Positions 9,126-16,821 of a stretch of 64,000 bases of DNA are shown one piece after another (within the stretch, counting starts at the first letter, position 1; every line of letters begins with the position of its first letter). The notes beneath the pieces are model-generated. The model saw only the letters and a list, made by a program, of their open reading frames with translations, was not told where the DNA came from and ran no database searches. Made by a program: the position numbers and the translations under genes. Origin of the DNA: Pseudomonadota bacterium (GTDB lineage: Bacteria; Pseudomonadota; Gammaproteobacteria; Eutrophobiales; Eutrophobiaceae); assembly GCA_013112535.1 (NCBI GenBank), contig JABFGI010000006.1, positions 117,293 through 181,292 on the forward strand, in the 5' to 3' direction.

Positions 9126-9721
9126 ATGTTTCTTTCGACAGTTTTTATATCTTCTATGGTATTTAAGTTATCAAAGGTTTCAGGAATATCTGAAAAATCA
9201 GCAATAACCACAGCATGCTGTTTAAACCATTTATCTATTTTCCGTTCGCCTTTACTCAGGTAATCGTTAATGGAAGACAGCAGTTCTTTTTTAATTAAAC
9301 AGAATACGGGTTGTATACGATCACCATTATGCGCAACGCTTATTTCTGCGTCTTCTGATTCTAGAGCATTGATAAGTCGATGAACCAGATCATCAGGTAT
9401 GAAAGGAGAATCGCAAGGTACTGTTAACATATAAGGTGTGTTAATTTTATCTAATGCACTTGCCATACCAGCCAGTGGACCATGATATCCACTCAATTCA
9501 TCAGAAATAATATCAAAACCAAATTCTGAATATTTATCGTGATTACGGTTGGCGTTAATTAGAAGATGACTAACCTGAGGTTTTAATACTTGTATTACGT
9601 GTTCTATCATCGGTTTGTTATTCAATAGAACCAGACCTTTATCCTGTCCTTCCATACGACGTGCTTGACCACCTGCTAATATAACGCCAGTGATATCAGT
9701 TTTATCAATCTTTTTTAACAT
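9122..9721 (-). CDS. mobA: Molybdenum cofactor guanylyltransferase MobA
   Basis: MobA transfers GMP from GTP to Mo-molybdopterin to make the guanine dinucleotide cofactor of DMSO-reductase-family enzymes such as formate dehydrogenase. The nucleotidyltransferase signature LAGGQARRMEGQDKGL spans about residues 15-30, with PLAGMASAL and VPCDSPFIP further on. The protein is 199 residues, the usual size. It overlaps fdhD by 17 bases and mobB by four, indicating a tightly coupled operon. Confidence 0.94.
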   Translation of the reverse strand: MLKKIDKTDITGVILAGGQARRMEGQDKGLVLLNNKPMIEHVIQVLKPQVSHLLINANRNHDKYSEFGFDIISDELSGYHGPLAGMASALDKINTPYMLTVPCDSPFIPDDLVHRLINALESEDAEISVAHNGDRIQPVFCLIKKELLSSINDYLSKGERKIDKWFKQHAVVIADFSDIPETFDNLNTIEDIKTVERNI

Positions 9722-10562
9722 TTGCTATTTCTAACTTTGCTGGAAGTTCAATATCAAAAATAATGTTTTCTTTACCGTTGTATATTAGAAAGTGTTTATT
9801 TTTTGCCCTCGATAACAAGGTGATATTTAAATCGCGAGCCAGGTTTAAACCCATTTGTGTAATGCCTGACCGGGACAGGAGAACAGGAATGTTCATTTGT
9901 GCCACTTTAATAACCATCTCAGATGTTAAACGTCCTGTGGTATAAAATATCTTATTATGTCCCGTTATGCCTTCCAGCCACATTTTGCCAGCGATAGCAT
10001 CAACAGCATTATGTCTGCCAACATCTTCAATAAAAATAAGGGGCTCTATGCCCTGACATAAAGCACAACCATGTACAGCACCGGCGTTCTTATAAACATC
10101 ATTATGAATATTAAGGTTTTTTAAAAGTGAGTAAAGATCGGATTGTTTTAACTCGTAACTTTGAATATCAGTTTCATCCAGGTTTTGCATGATGTCACCA
10201 AAAACTGTGCCTTGACCACAACCCGTTGTAACAATTCTCGGCCCTAATCGATCTGCCCAGTCATCACGTTCACTAAAACTGGTAATGGCAACAGCATTAA
10301 CATCCCAATCAACTTGTATTGATTTAATTTCTTTTAAATCACTGACTAATCCCTGGTTTTTGATATAACCCAATGCAAGTAATTCAGGTTGTGTGCCCAG
10401 CGTCATTAACGTTACGATTTCATAACTGTCAATATAAATTGTAAGGGGCCGTTCTTCCGCGATATGAAGTTCACGAGTATTCTGATATTCATCAGTTGCC
10501 AGAACAGGGCAGGTAGCAGGAAGACCGGCATTGGTCATCTCCGGACGATAGGAGCCAGACAT
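9705..10562 (-). CDS. fdhD: Formate dehydrogenase accessory sulfurtransferase FdhD
   Basis: FdhD moves sulfur from a cysteine desulfurase to the molybdenum cofactor of formate dehydrogenase. The 285-residue protein has the hallmark EDVGRHNAVDAIAGK (starting about residue 179) and TTGRLTSEMVIK. The cysteine loop that reads CGxC in the Escherichia coli protein is here TGCGQGT, so only C115 remains; a separate C166-x-x-C169 pair lies in HGCALCQG. This appears to be a subfamily trait. Its place directly after moaA and before mobA argues that the organism makes a molybdenum or tungsten formate dehydrogenase, consistent with C1 oxidation. Confidence 0.93.
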   Translation of the reverse strand: MSGSYRPEMTNAGLPATCPVLATDEYQNTRELHIAEERPLTIYIDSYEIVTLMTLGTQPELLALGYIKNQGLVSDLKEIKSIQVDWDVNAVAITSFSERDDWADRLGPRIVTTGCGQGTVFGDIMQNLDETDIQSYELKQSDLYSLLKNLNIHNDVYKNAGAVHGCALCQGIEPLIFIEDVGRHNAVDAIAGKMWLEGITGHNKIFYTTGRLTSEMVIKVAQMNIPVLLSRSGITQMGLNLARDLNITLLSRAKNKHFLIYNGKENIIFDIELPAKLEIANVKKD

Positions 10563-10564
10563 GT

Positions 10565-11578
10565 CTATCCCCCGGTTACATTCATATGTCGGAATATGAC
10601 AGGTTTTTCTGATAAATCGAATTCATGTCCTTTTGGCTTGATTAACATTGAGTCACGAATCGCCTGCTTTAGTATTTCGATATCTTCTGGATGGGTACGA
10701 ATTACTTTACGCAGATCAACAGAATGTTCTTGTCCGAGGCATAATAACAAACGACCTTCGCAAGTTAATCTGACACGATTGCAATCATCGCAGAAATTAT
10801 GACTGTGAGGAGAAATAAATCCTACTCTTGTTCCTGTTTCAGTCAGTTTATAATACTTGGAAGGACCATTCGTTGTTTCTGTTGTTGGGACTAATTCAAA
10901 GACTTGTTCCAGATCCGTTTTAATTTCATCACTTGAATAATACGCTTCAGCACGGTCACGATCGCTAATAATTCCCAGCGGCATTTCCTCAATAAAACTG
11001 ATATCCATACCACGATCACTGGCATAGCGAACCAGATCGACAACCTCATCATGGTTACGGTTTTTTAAAATAACGGCATTGATTTTAACCTTTTCAAAAC
11101 CGGCTGCTAACGCAGCATCAATACTTGCAAGCACTTTTTCCAGATCACCGACTCGTGTTATACGCTTAAACTTTTCTGCATCAAGTGAATCGAGACTGAT
11201 GTTAATACGTTTTACCCCGGCATCTTTTAACGCTTGTGACATATGGCTTAGTTGTGAACCGTTAGTTGTTAAAACCAACTCATCTAATCCAGAAAACTGA
11301 CCGATATCCTCGAATAATTTAATGACGTTACGTCGGACAAGAGGCTCGCCACCGGTAATGCGTATTTTTTTGACGCCTAATTCGGTAAATGCCCTGGCAA
11401 TTTTTGATATTTCTTCCAATGTTAATAGTTGGGCACGGGGTACAAACTGCATTTCATCATCCATACAATAGACACAGCGAAAGTCACAACGATCAGTAAC
11501 AGAGATACGTACATAATCGACGACACGATTAAACTTATCGATCAATATATCGTTGGAATTGTGTTTATTTACGGTCAT
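10565..11578 (-). CDS. moaA: GTP 3',8-cyclase MoaA
   Basis: This radical SAM enzyme performs the first step of molybdenum cofactor synthesis. The first 4Fe-4S cluster ligands are C31, C35 and C38 (CDFRCVYC). The second cluster uses C263, C266 and C280 (FCDDCNRVR and downstream). The protein ends in GG, as active MoaA requires. At 337 residues the length is normal. It is the first gene of the moaA-fdhD-mobA-mobB-moeA operon. The upstream gap of 160 bases is AT-rich, and I see no convincing Moco riboswitch in it. Confidence 0.96.
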   Translation of the reverse strand: MTVNKHNSNDILIDKFNRVVDYVRISVTDRCDFRCVYCMDDEMQFVPRAQLLTLEEISKIARAFTELGVKKIRITGGEPLVRRNVIKLFEDIGQFSGLDELVLTTNGSQLSHMSQALKDAGVKRINISLDSLDAEKFKRITRVGDLEKVLASIDAALAAGFEKVKINAVILKNRNHDEVVDLVRYASDRGMDISFIEEMPLGIISDRDRAEAYYSSDEIKTDLEQVFELVPTTETTNGPSKYYKLTETGTRVGFISPHSHNFCDDCNRVRLTCEGRLLLCLGQEHSVDLRKVIRTHPEDIEILKQAIRDSMLIKPKGHEFDLSEKPVIFRHMNVTGG

Positions 11579-11738
11579 AGATATTAATTATAGATAAAAA
11601 CAGCATTTTAATACTTGCTCCAGATTCAATGGCGATTTTAACAAAAAACAGTCTAATAACACACTAAAAAATATAATAAATAACAGTGATTTACGGTGTT
11701 TTTGGCAAGAATGACGCGTTTTGCAACATCTGGGGTCG

Positions 11739-12206
11739 CTACCAATCTTTATACGGATGAGTCACAAGGCAAATATTGTAATAACGTGGGTCGTTCGAAA
11801 CATCTTCACCGACCCAGTCAGGCAGGGTGAATTTTTCATTGACTGACTCCAGTTCAATTTCGGCAACAATGAGCCCCTCATTATCCCCGCCGAAAACATC
11901 AATTTCCCATTTGTGCCCATCATGAATGACATGAAATCGCGTTTTTTCTATAAAGGGCCTGTCACACAGTGTTTCCAGTATTTCTTTGGCATCATCAACA
12001 GGAACAGGATATTCATATTCACTTCGTTGAGTACCTATTGTTTTACTTTTGATATTCAGGTTCGCCGAATCACCATTAATCCTGATTCGAATAGAGCTTT
12101 TTTCATTGCTTCCCATATAGCCTTGAACCATAGTGATGCCTTCATCAGCATCTTCGCGCCAATTATCATTAACAATTAAAAACTTATGTTCTATTTCAGT
12201 TGCCAT
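11739..12206 (-). CDS. CYTH domain protein (triphosphate tunnel metalloenzyme)
   Basis: A 155-residue single-domain CYTH protein. The signature EIEHKFLI (residues 4-11) is a variant of ExExK. Alternating charged strands follow: SIRIRIN, NLNIKSK, EYEYPVP, WEIDVFGG and IVAEIELES, which supply the acidic and basic residues lining the tunnel. Short bacterial members of this type are inorganic triphosphatases, so that is the likeliest activity; adenylate cyclase is less likely. The start lies two bases after the AmpG-like gene stop, so the two are probably co-transcribed. Confidence 0.83.
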   Translation of the reverse strand: MATEIEHKFLIVNDNWREDADEGITMVQGYMGSNEKSSIRIRINGDSANLNIKSKTIGTQRSEYEYPVPVDDAKEILETLCDRPFIEKTRFHVIHDGHKWEIDVFGGDNEGLIVAEIELESVNEKFTLPDWVGEDVSNDPRYYNICLVTHPYKDW

Positions 12207-12208
12207 AT

Positions 12209-13744
12209 CTATTTTTCGAAATTTAAATGTTTGTTAGCCAAATAAATAATCCACAATACAGGGAGTCCAATCAAGGATGCAATTAAGAAGAATTGTGTAT
12301 AGCCGATATTTTCAACGATAGATCCTGAGTAACCGCCAATTAACTTTGGAATTAATGTCATCAGTGAACTAAAAATCGCGTACTGCATTGCTGTAAAAGA
12401 GATATTGGTTAAACGAGATAAAAAAGCAACAAAAGCGGCGCTCGCCAGACCTGCCGATAAATTATCAGCTGAAATTACAAGATAGAGTAGAGTAATGTCA
12501 TACCCCTTTACTGCAAGTAGCATGAATAATAAATTAGTCAAAACAGTTAATAAGGCACCAACAAATAATATTTTTATGACGCCGAAGCGTACAGATAAAA
12601 TACCGCCTAAAAAACCACCCAGTAATGTCATAAATAAGCCAAAGGTCTTAACAATAGAAGCGATTTCTGTCTTACTGTAACCCAGATCCTGAAAAAATAT
12701 ATTGGCAATCACACCAAGTACAATATCTGAAATTCGATACAGGCAAATTAGGGCTAATAATAGAAAAGCCAGTTTTATTCCATACCGCTTAAAAAAATCA
12801 ACAACAGGTGCAACATAACTTTCGTTAATAACCTGTTGTTCTATGAATTTAATTTTAATTGATAAAAAGGTAATGGAGAGAGCAATTGTTATTCCTGAAG
12901 ACAATCGAATTAATTCGATTAAGAAATTAGATATTGCAGGATTATTTAAAACACTATCTAAATTTTCTTTCCAAATTGAAGCTATATCAGAACTTAACAA
13001 AAACGAAAGAATAAAACCGGTTGCTGCTATAAAAAAGACAATAACGAATCTAATGTATGTGTTACTGGAATATTTATTTTTTATAGTTTGATTACTTTCA
13101 GGCTCATCAATGATGAGAGTCGTTACAACACCAATAAGCATAATTATAGCCATGCAAGCATAGGTGACTTGCCATGCAATATAGTTATAAGAATTTAGTT
13201 CAGAACCAAGATGCCCAGCCAGGAATAAACTGCCTGCACCGGATAACAGCATGCCAATACGATAACCGGCGATATAAGTAGAAGACATTAATGCCTGTAA
13301 CTCGATTGGTGCAGATTCGATACGATAGGCATCAATGACAATGTCTTGCGTTGCAGAAGAAAACCCAAGCATAACAGCAGTCAGCGCCATTATTTTTAAT
13401 TGAACCATGCCTGATGAAGGATCGGTAAAACCCATTAATAATATCGATGTGATAATGGCTAATTGAGACAGTAGTATCCAGGCTCTTCTTCTGCCGAGTT
13501 TACGTGTCAGAAATGGAAGAGGCAGGCAGTCAACAAGTGGTGCCCAGACAAATTTAAAAGAATAGCCTAGAGCCGCCCAACTAAAGAAAGTAACGGTAGA
13601 ACGTTCAACGCCTGCTTCGCGTAACCACAGACCTAAAGAAGAAAATATAAGTAATAGAGGTATTCCTGCTGAAAGGCCGAAGAACAGCATGGTAATAACG
13701 CGAGGGTGTAAGAATGCTTTAAAACTATCTTGCCAGCTTTTCAT
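12209..13744 (-). CDS. AmpG-like MFS permease
   Basis: A 511-residue major facilitator with 12 or more predicted membrane helices. The start SFKAFLHPRVITMLFFGLSA, the FKFVWAPLVD motif and the cytoplasmic LGRRRAWILLSQ loop match the AmpG family, which imports anhydromuropeptides for cell-wall recycling. It is somewhat longer than Escherichia coli AmpG (491) because of an extended central region around residues 215-330. No AmpD or beta-lactamase regulator is adjacent. It leads a two-gene unit with the CYTH gene. Confidence 0.8.
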   Translation of the reverse strand: MKSWQDSFKAFLHPRVITMLFFGLSAGIPLLLIFSSLGLWLREAGVERSTVTFFSWAALGYSFKFVWAPLVDCLPLPFLTRKLGRRRAWILLSQLAIITSILLMGFTDPSSGMVQLKIMALTAVMLGFSSATQDIVIDAYRIESAPIELQALMSSTYIAGYRIGMLLSGAGSLFLAGHLGSELNSYNYIAWQVTYACMAIIMLIGVVTTLIIDEPESNQTIKNKYSSNTYIRFVIVFFIAATGFILSFLLSSDIASIWKENLDSVLNNPAISNFLIELIRLSSGITIALSITFLSIKIKFIEQQVINESYVAPVVDFFKRYGIKLAFLLLALICLYRISDIVLGVIANIFFQDLGYSKTEIASIVKTFGLFMTLLGGFLGGILSVRFGVIKILFVGALLTVLTNLLFMLLAVKGYDITLLYLVISADNLSAGLASAAFVAFLSRLTNISFTAMQYAIFSSLMTLIPKLIGGYSGSIVENIGYTQFFLIASLIGLPVLWIIYLANKHLNFEK

Positions 13745-13778
13745 TCGTTATTATTTTTTTATAAATTGAACCTCCCAG

Positions 13779-13798
13779 TTTACTCGATATTGAGTAAA
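13779..13798. repeat. Inverted repeat, 7-bp arms
   Basis: TTTACTC at 13779-13785 and GAGTAAA at 13792-13798 form a perfect inverted repeat with a six-base loop. It lies between the AmpG-like gene and the Tyr-rich gene, in the short promoter region of the former. It could be an operator half-site pair or a second hairpin behind the terminator-like repeat at 13807-13828. Confidence 0.4.
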
Positions 13799-13806
13799 AA
13801 TATTAA

Positions 13807-13828
13807 ATTATCAATAAATATTGATAAT
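13807..13828 (-). terminator. AT-only hairpin after the Tyr-rich gene
   Basis: Two perfect 10-base arms, ATTATCAATA and TATTGATAAT, are separated by AA. On the minus strand the hairpin touches the stop codon of the Tyr/Asn-rich protein gene and is followed by T-rich sequence, as in an intrinsic terminator. The lack of G-C pairs makes it a weak one. Confidence 0.45.
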
Positions 13829-14244
13829 TAATTTCCCAGCTTGTAATGCCTTTTTCTTTGTTTGTATCCATCTTTAAACCCTTGTTTGTAAGCTTTTCGA
13901 TATTGCCTATTGTTATAATTAGAGGCATAAGGATTGTAATTACGATTATAGTAATGTTGTTTTGGTTGATACCTGTAGCTCGGGTAATAATACTTTTTAT
14001 TTCGATCAGCGAATTTATAATGATTGCTGCGATATGAATATGGTGGATAGTTATACTTGTTGTATTTATTATTTTTATACTGATTGTTTTTGTAGTGATG
14101 CTTGTTTGAATAATTGTTGAAATAATTATTCTTGTATTTGTAAGCAGGTGTCCCAAAATAGATTTTGATGTCGGCAAATGCACTCATAGGAAATAGTACT
14201 GAAAGTACCATTGAATAGAGTATATTTTTCACTGTTAATGACAT
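13828..14244 (-). CDS. Secreted Tyr/Asn/Lys-rich low-complexity protein
   Basis: A 138-residue protein with a clear signal peptide (residues 1-24, cleavage after AFA). The mature part is dominated by Tyr, Asn and Lys in irregular repeats such as YKNN, YNKYNY and NYNNRQY. It has no cysteines and ends with a basic segment containing AYKQGFKDGY. I recognise no enzyme family. Composition of this kind occurs in exported structural, adhesive or aggregation-prone proteins. It is divergent from the SelW-like gene. A frame-shifted overlapping open frame covers the same DNA but lacks a signal peptide and looks like a by-product of the repetitive sequence. Confidence 0.7.
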   Translation of the reverse strand: MSLTVKNILYSMVLSVLFPMSAFADIKIYFGTPAYKYKNNYFNNYSNKHHYKNNQYKNNKYNKYNYPPYSYRSNHYKFADRNKKYYYPSYRYQPKQHYYNRNYNPYASNYNNRQYRKAYKQGFKDGYKQRKRHYKLGN

Positions 14245-14294
14245 ATCCTGCCTCCAATTTCTCTGCTTTTGAATTTAGAGGTGCGAAAATAGAA

Positions 14295-14582
14295 ATGGTT
14301 GCAAAAATTAATTCACCGAGAATAGAAATTCACTATTGTTCCCAATGTCGCTTTATTTTGAGGGCAAACTGGATTGCACAGGAGCTGTTAATGACCTTTG
14401 GTGAAATGATAGGCGAACTTGCACTCGTGCCGTCAACGGGTGGTGCGTTTGTCGTATTGTTGGATGGTGAAGAGATATTTTCTCGAAAAGAACAAGGCAG
14501 GTTTCCTGATTCTAAAGAACTGAAACAATTAATCCGCGACAGGATAGAACCGGAGATGTCACTGGGTCACAGTGACAATTAA
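14295..14582 (+). CDS. SelT/SelW/SelH (Rdx) family protein, cysteine form
   Basis: A 95-residue thioredoxin-like protein with the redox motif CSQC in IHYCSQCRF (residues 14-22 or so); selenoprotein relatives carry selenocysteine at the second position. The rest matches the family: WIAQELLMTF, GELALVPSTGGAFVV, IFSRKEQGRFPDSKELKQ and the C-terminal LGHSD. The start ATG at 14295 has AGAGGTG at 14277-14283. An upstream in-frame extension to 14211 would overlap the divergent gene and is unlikely. A role as a small redox partner is likely, but its target is unknown. Confidence 0.85.
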   Translation: MVAKINSPRIEIHYCSQCRFILRANWIAQELLMTFGEMIGELALVPSTGGAFVVLLDGEEIFSRKEQGRFPDSKELKQLIRDRIEPEMSLGHSDN

Positions 14583-14625
14583 AACAAAAGAAACAAAATT
14601 CTCTATACGATCAATAGCCAGATTA

Positions 14626-16599
14626 TTAATCTTCTCTGGCTACTCTAATACCAATAAATTCATAGCTCGAATTAGATTTATATTTATCTCTGGAAGCGGT
14701 TCTAAGGGATTGTTCAGGACTGATGAAAGCGCCACCACGAACAACACGGAGTGTACAGTCGCCACCTTCCCAAACACTTTCGTCTGACGGTGCACCCTTA
14801 TAGTTTGGATGCCAGCAATCATGCACCCATTCCGAAACGTTACCTGACATATCATGTAAACCAAAGGGGTTTGCTTCAAAACTTCCTGTTTTCATAGGGA
14901 TATTGGTATTCAGTTCCTGATTACAACCTAGAAAACAATGCGCTTTATTTGGTTCCATATCATAACCCCACCAGAAAGGTGATTTTTCACCGCCTGACGC
15001 GGCATACTCCCATTCCGATTCGCTCAGTAAGCGGTATTTTTCGCCAGTTTCTTTTGATAACCATTTGGTATAGTTATAGGCATCATCCCAGGAAATCGAA
15101 AAAATAGGGAAGGTTGCAGCATCCAGACCTTTAGTTCTCGGTGTTTTTACACCGGCGGCTGCAGCGTATTTATTATATTCTTCAATCGTTATTTCTCTGG
15201 CACTAACTGCAAACTTTCTAATTGATACAGAATGTTTCGGGCTTTCTTCAGATTGTTTATTACTGCCCATAATAAATTCGCCAGCAGGGACCCAAACCAT
15301 GACAGGACCTTTTTCACCAGATTTTAACGTATCCTGAAAAGTTGTTTCGGTAGTGGCAACAGCTTCTGTTTTCTCAGGTGTTGTTGCTTTAGTTGCTTCA
15401 ACGACTTCTTCGCTCGTTTCTTCTTCGACCGCTATCTCTTCTGCTTCTTCATCAATAAATTCTTCACTGGCTTCTTCTGTTATAAGCTCAGGTTCATCAA
15501 TTTCAGCAACGGTGGTTTCAGTTTCTTGTGCTGGCTTATCACCGCTCATGGTAAAGAATAGCCCGGCTCCAATGACGACAACGACAGCAGCAGCAATACC
15601 AATAAATAATCCGGTTTTACTTTTAGCTTCATCAGTCGCATCAAGATCTTGTTGTATCGCGTCTGCCAGTGATGCATCAACCGTAACAGGTTCTCCGGAC
15701 ATTGGTTCAAGTTTAGGATCTTCAACCGTAGAAGCTTCAGCAGTTGCATTTTCTGCAGCAATTTCATTAGCATTCATATCAGATGTTGCTTCCAGTACAT
15801 CTTCAGTGACTGGTTCTTCTGCAACTTCTTCAGCAGCAGCAGTATCTTTTACAGTGACAACAACAGCAGTAGTATTATCTTGACGCGGCATATTAGCTTC
15901 TTCAACCGCTTGCATGAGTGCATCAGCACATTCTTTGGGTGATTCAGACCAGTCTGAATATTGAATTATTTTGCCTGAACTTAATGTGTCTAAACCATCA
16001 CTGCATAAAACAATTTTATCATCAGCTTGCAATTCTAAAGGTGTTTCTGACACATCGATTTCATTAATGTCTTCGCCGGTAATCGCGCTCATTAACATAT
16101 TACGTGATAAACCGGGCTCCGGTTCTACAGGTGTACCATCGGCTTCCATTCGATCAAGAAAGCCACCATAGCTATGGTCAGCATTCTTTTTGATTAATTC
16201 TCTTTCCCGAACCAGATAACAATGACTGTCACCAACACTGGCCCACCACATTTTTCCTTCTTCGAGTATGGCAGCAACCATAGTGCAACCCATACCTGAA
16301 AGCGCAGGAGTCTCTGCAACGGTTTCTTTTATAGAGTTGTTTGCTTTAACAACAGATTGTTCGAGGATGTCAGCAATATTTTCGGTGGGGTAATTAGCAG
16401 AAACATGCTTGTTAAAAGCCTGAACGGCCATATTACTGGCAACGTTTCCGGCAGCATGTCCACCCATGCCATCAGCAATGACAACAAGTGCGCTTGGTTT
16501 ACCGTTGGCATCAGTCAGATTAGTAATAAGAAAAGCATCTTCCTGATAGTCTCTTGCTCCGTCAATTTGTGACCCGGCTAGTTCAAATTCGAGTGCCAT
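14626..16599 (-). CDS. PP2C-type protein phosphatase fused to a transmembrane helix and FGE-like domain
   Basis: A 657-residue fusion. Residues 1-250 form a PP2C serine/threonine phosphatase, with metal ligands in DYQED (17-21), ADGMGGHAAG (42-51), CSDGLD (199-204) and DN (241-242). An acidic Ala/Glu-rich linker leads to one membrane helix at about 330-351. A second acidic linker leads to an FGE/SUMF1-type domain at about 431-655 (VPAGEFIMGS, SWDDAYNYTKWLS, FGLHDMSGNVSEWVHDCW, RVVRGGAF). The last block lacks the cysteine pair used by formylglycine-generating enzymes, so this domain is probably a sensor or binding module on the periplasmic side. The topology implies that an outside signal controls a cytoplasmic phosphatase. 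No kinase gene is adjacent. Confidence 0.87.
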   Translation of the reverse strand: MALEFELAGSQIDGARDYQEDAFLITNLTDANGKPSALVVIADGMGGHAAGNVASNMAVQAFNKHVSANYPTENIADILEQSVVKANNSIKETVAETPALSGMGCTMVAAILEEGKMWWASVGDSHCYLVRERELIKKNADHSYGGFLDRMEADGTPVEPEPGLSRNMLMSAITGEDINEIDVSETPLELQADDKIVLCSDGLDTLSSGKIIQYSDWSESPKECADALMQAVEEANMPRQDNTTAVVVTVKDTAAAEEVAEEPVTEDVLEATSDMNANEIAAENATAEASTVEDPKLEPMSGEPVTVDASLADAIQQDLDATDEAKSKTGLFIGIAAAVVVVIGAGLFFTMSGDKPAQETETTVAEIDEPELITEEASEEFIDEEAEEIAVEEETSEEVVEATKATTPEKTEAVATTETTFQDTLKSGEKGPVMVWVPAGEFIMGSNKQSEESPKHSVSIRKFAVSAREITIEEYNKYAAAAGVKTPRTKGLDAATFPIFSISWDDAYNYTKWLSKETGEKYRLLSESEWEYAASGGEKSPFWWGYDMEPNKAHCFLGCNQELNTNIPMKTGSFEANPFGLHDMSGNVSEWVHDCWHPNYKGAPSDESVWEGGDCTLRVVRGGAFISPEQSLRTASRDKYKSNSSYEFIGIRVARED

Positions 16600-16821
16600 A
16601 CGTTAAGATATCTCCGTCCAAAAAATCAAGAAAAGTAATTTAAGTTATTGATATTATTTATTATTTATTAGTGCTTAACGTAGAAAATACTGTTTACATA
16701 ATATTAATATATTATGTCTCATTATCCTACCAGTCCAACAATAAATTACAAATAAATACTTGATTAGAATCAATAAATTAGATTGTTTATTATAAAAAAT
16801 TAAAACCTATTTACATTCATT

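Noticed and set aside
11579..11738. Molybdenum cofactor riboswitch upstream of moaA
   Set aside because: I looked for conserved stems of the Moco motif and found only AT-rich sequence with no convincing fold.
13803..14183. Ile/Thr-rich 126-codon frame on the minus strand over the Tyr-rich gene
   Set aside because: It is the shifted frame of a codon-biased repetitive gene; the other frame has a signal peptide and a sensible composition.
15353..15883. Ser/Ala/Val-rich 176-codon frame on the plus strand
   Set aside because: It is the antisense of the acidic linker region of the PP2C-FGE gene; its composition follows from GAA/GCT-rich codons.
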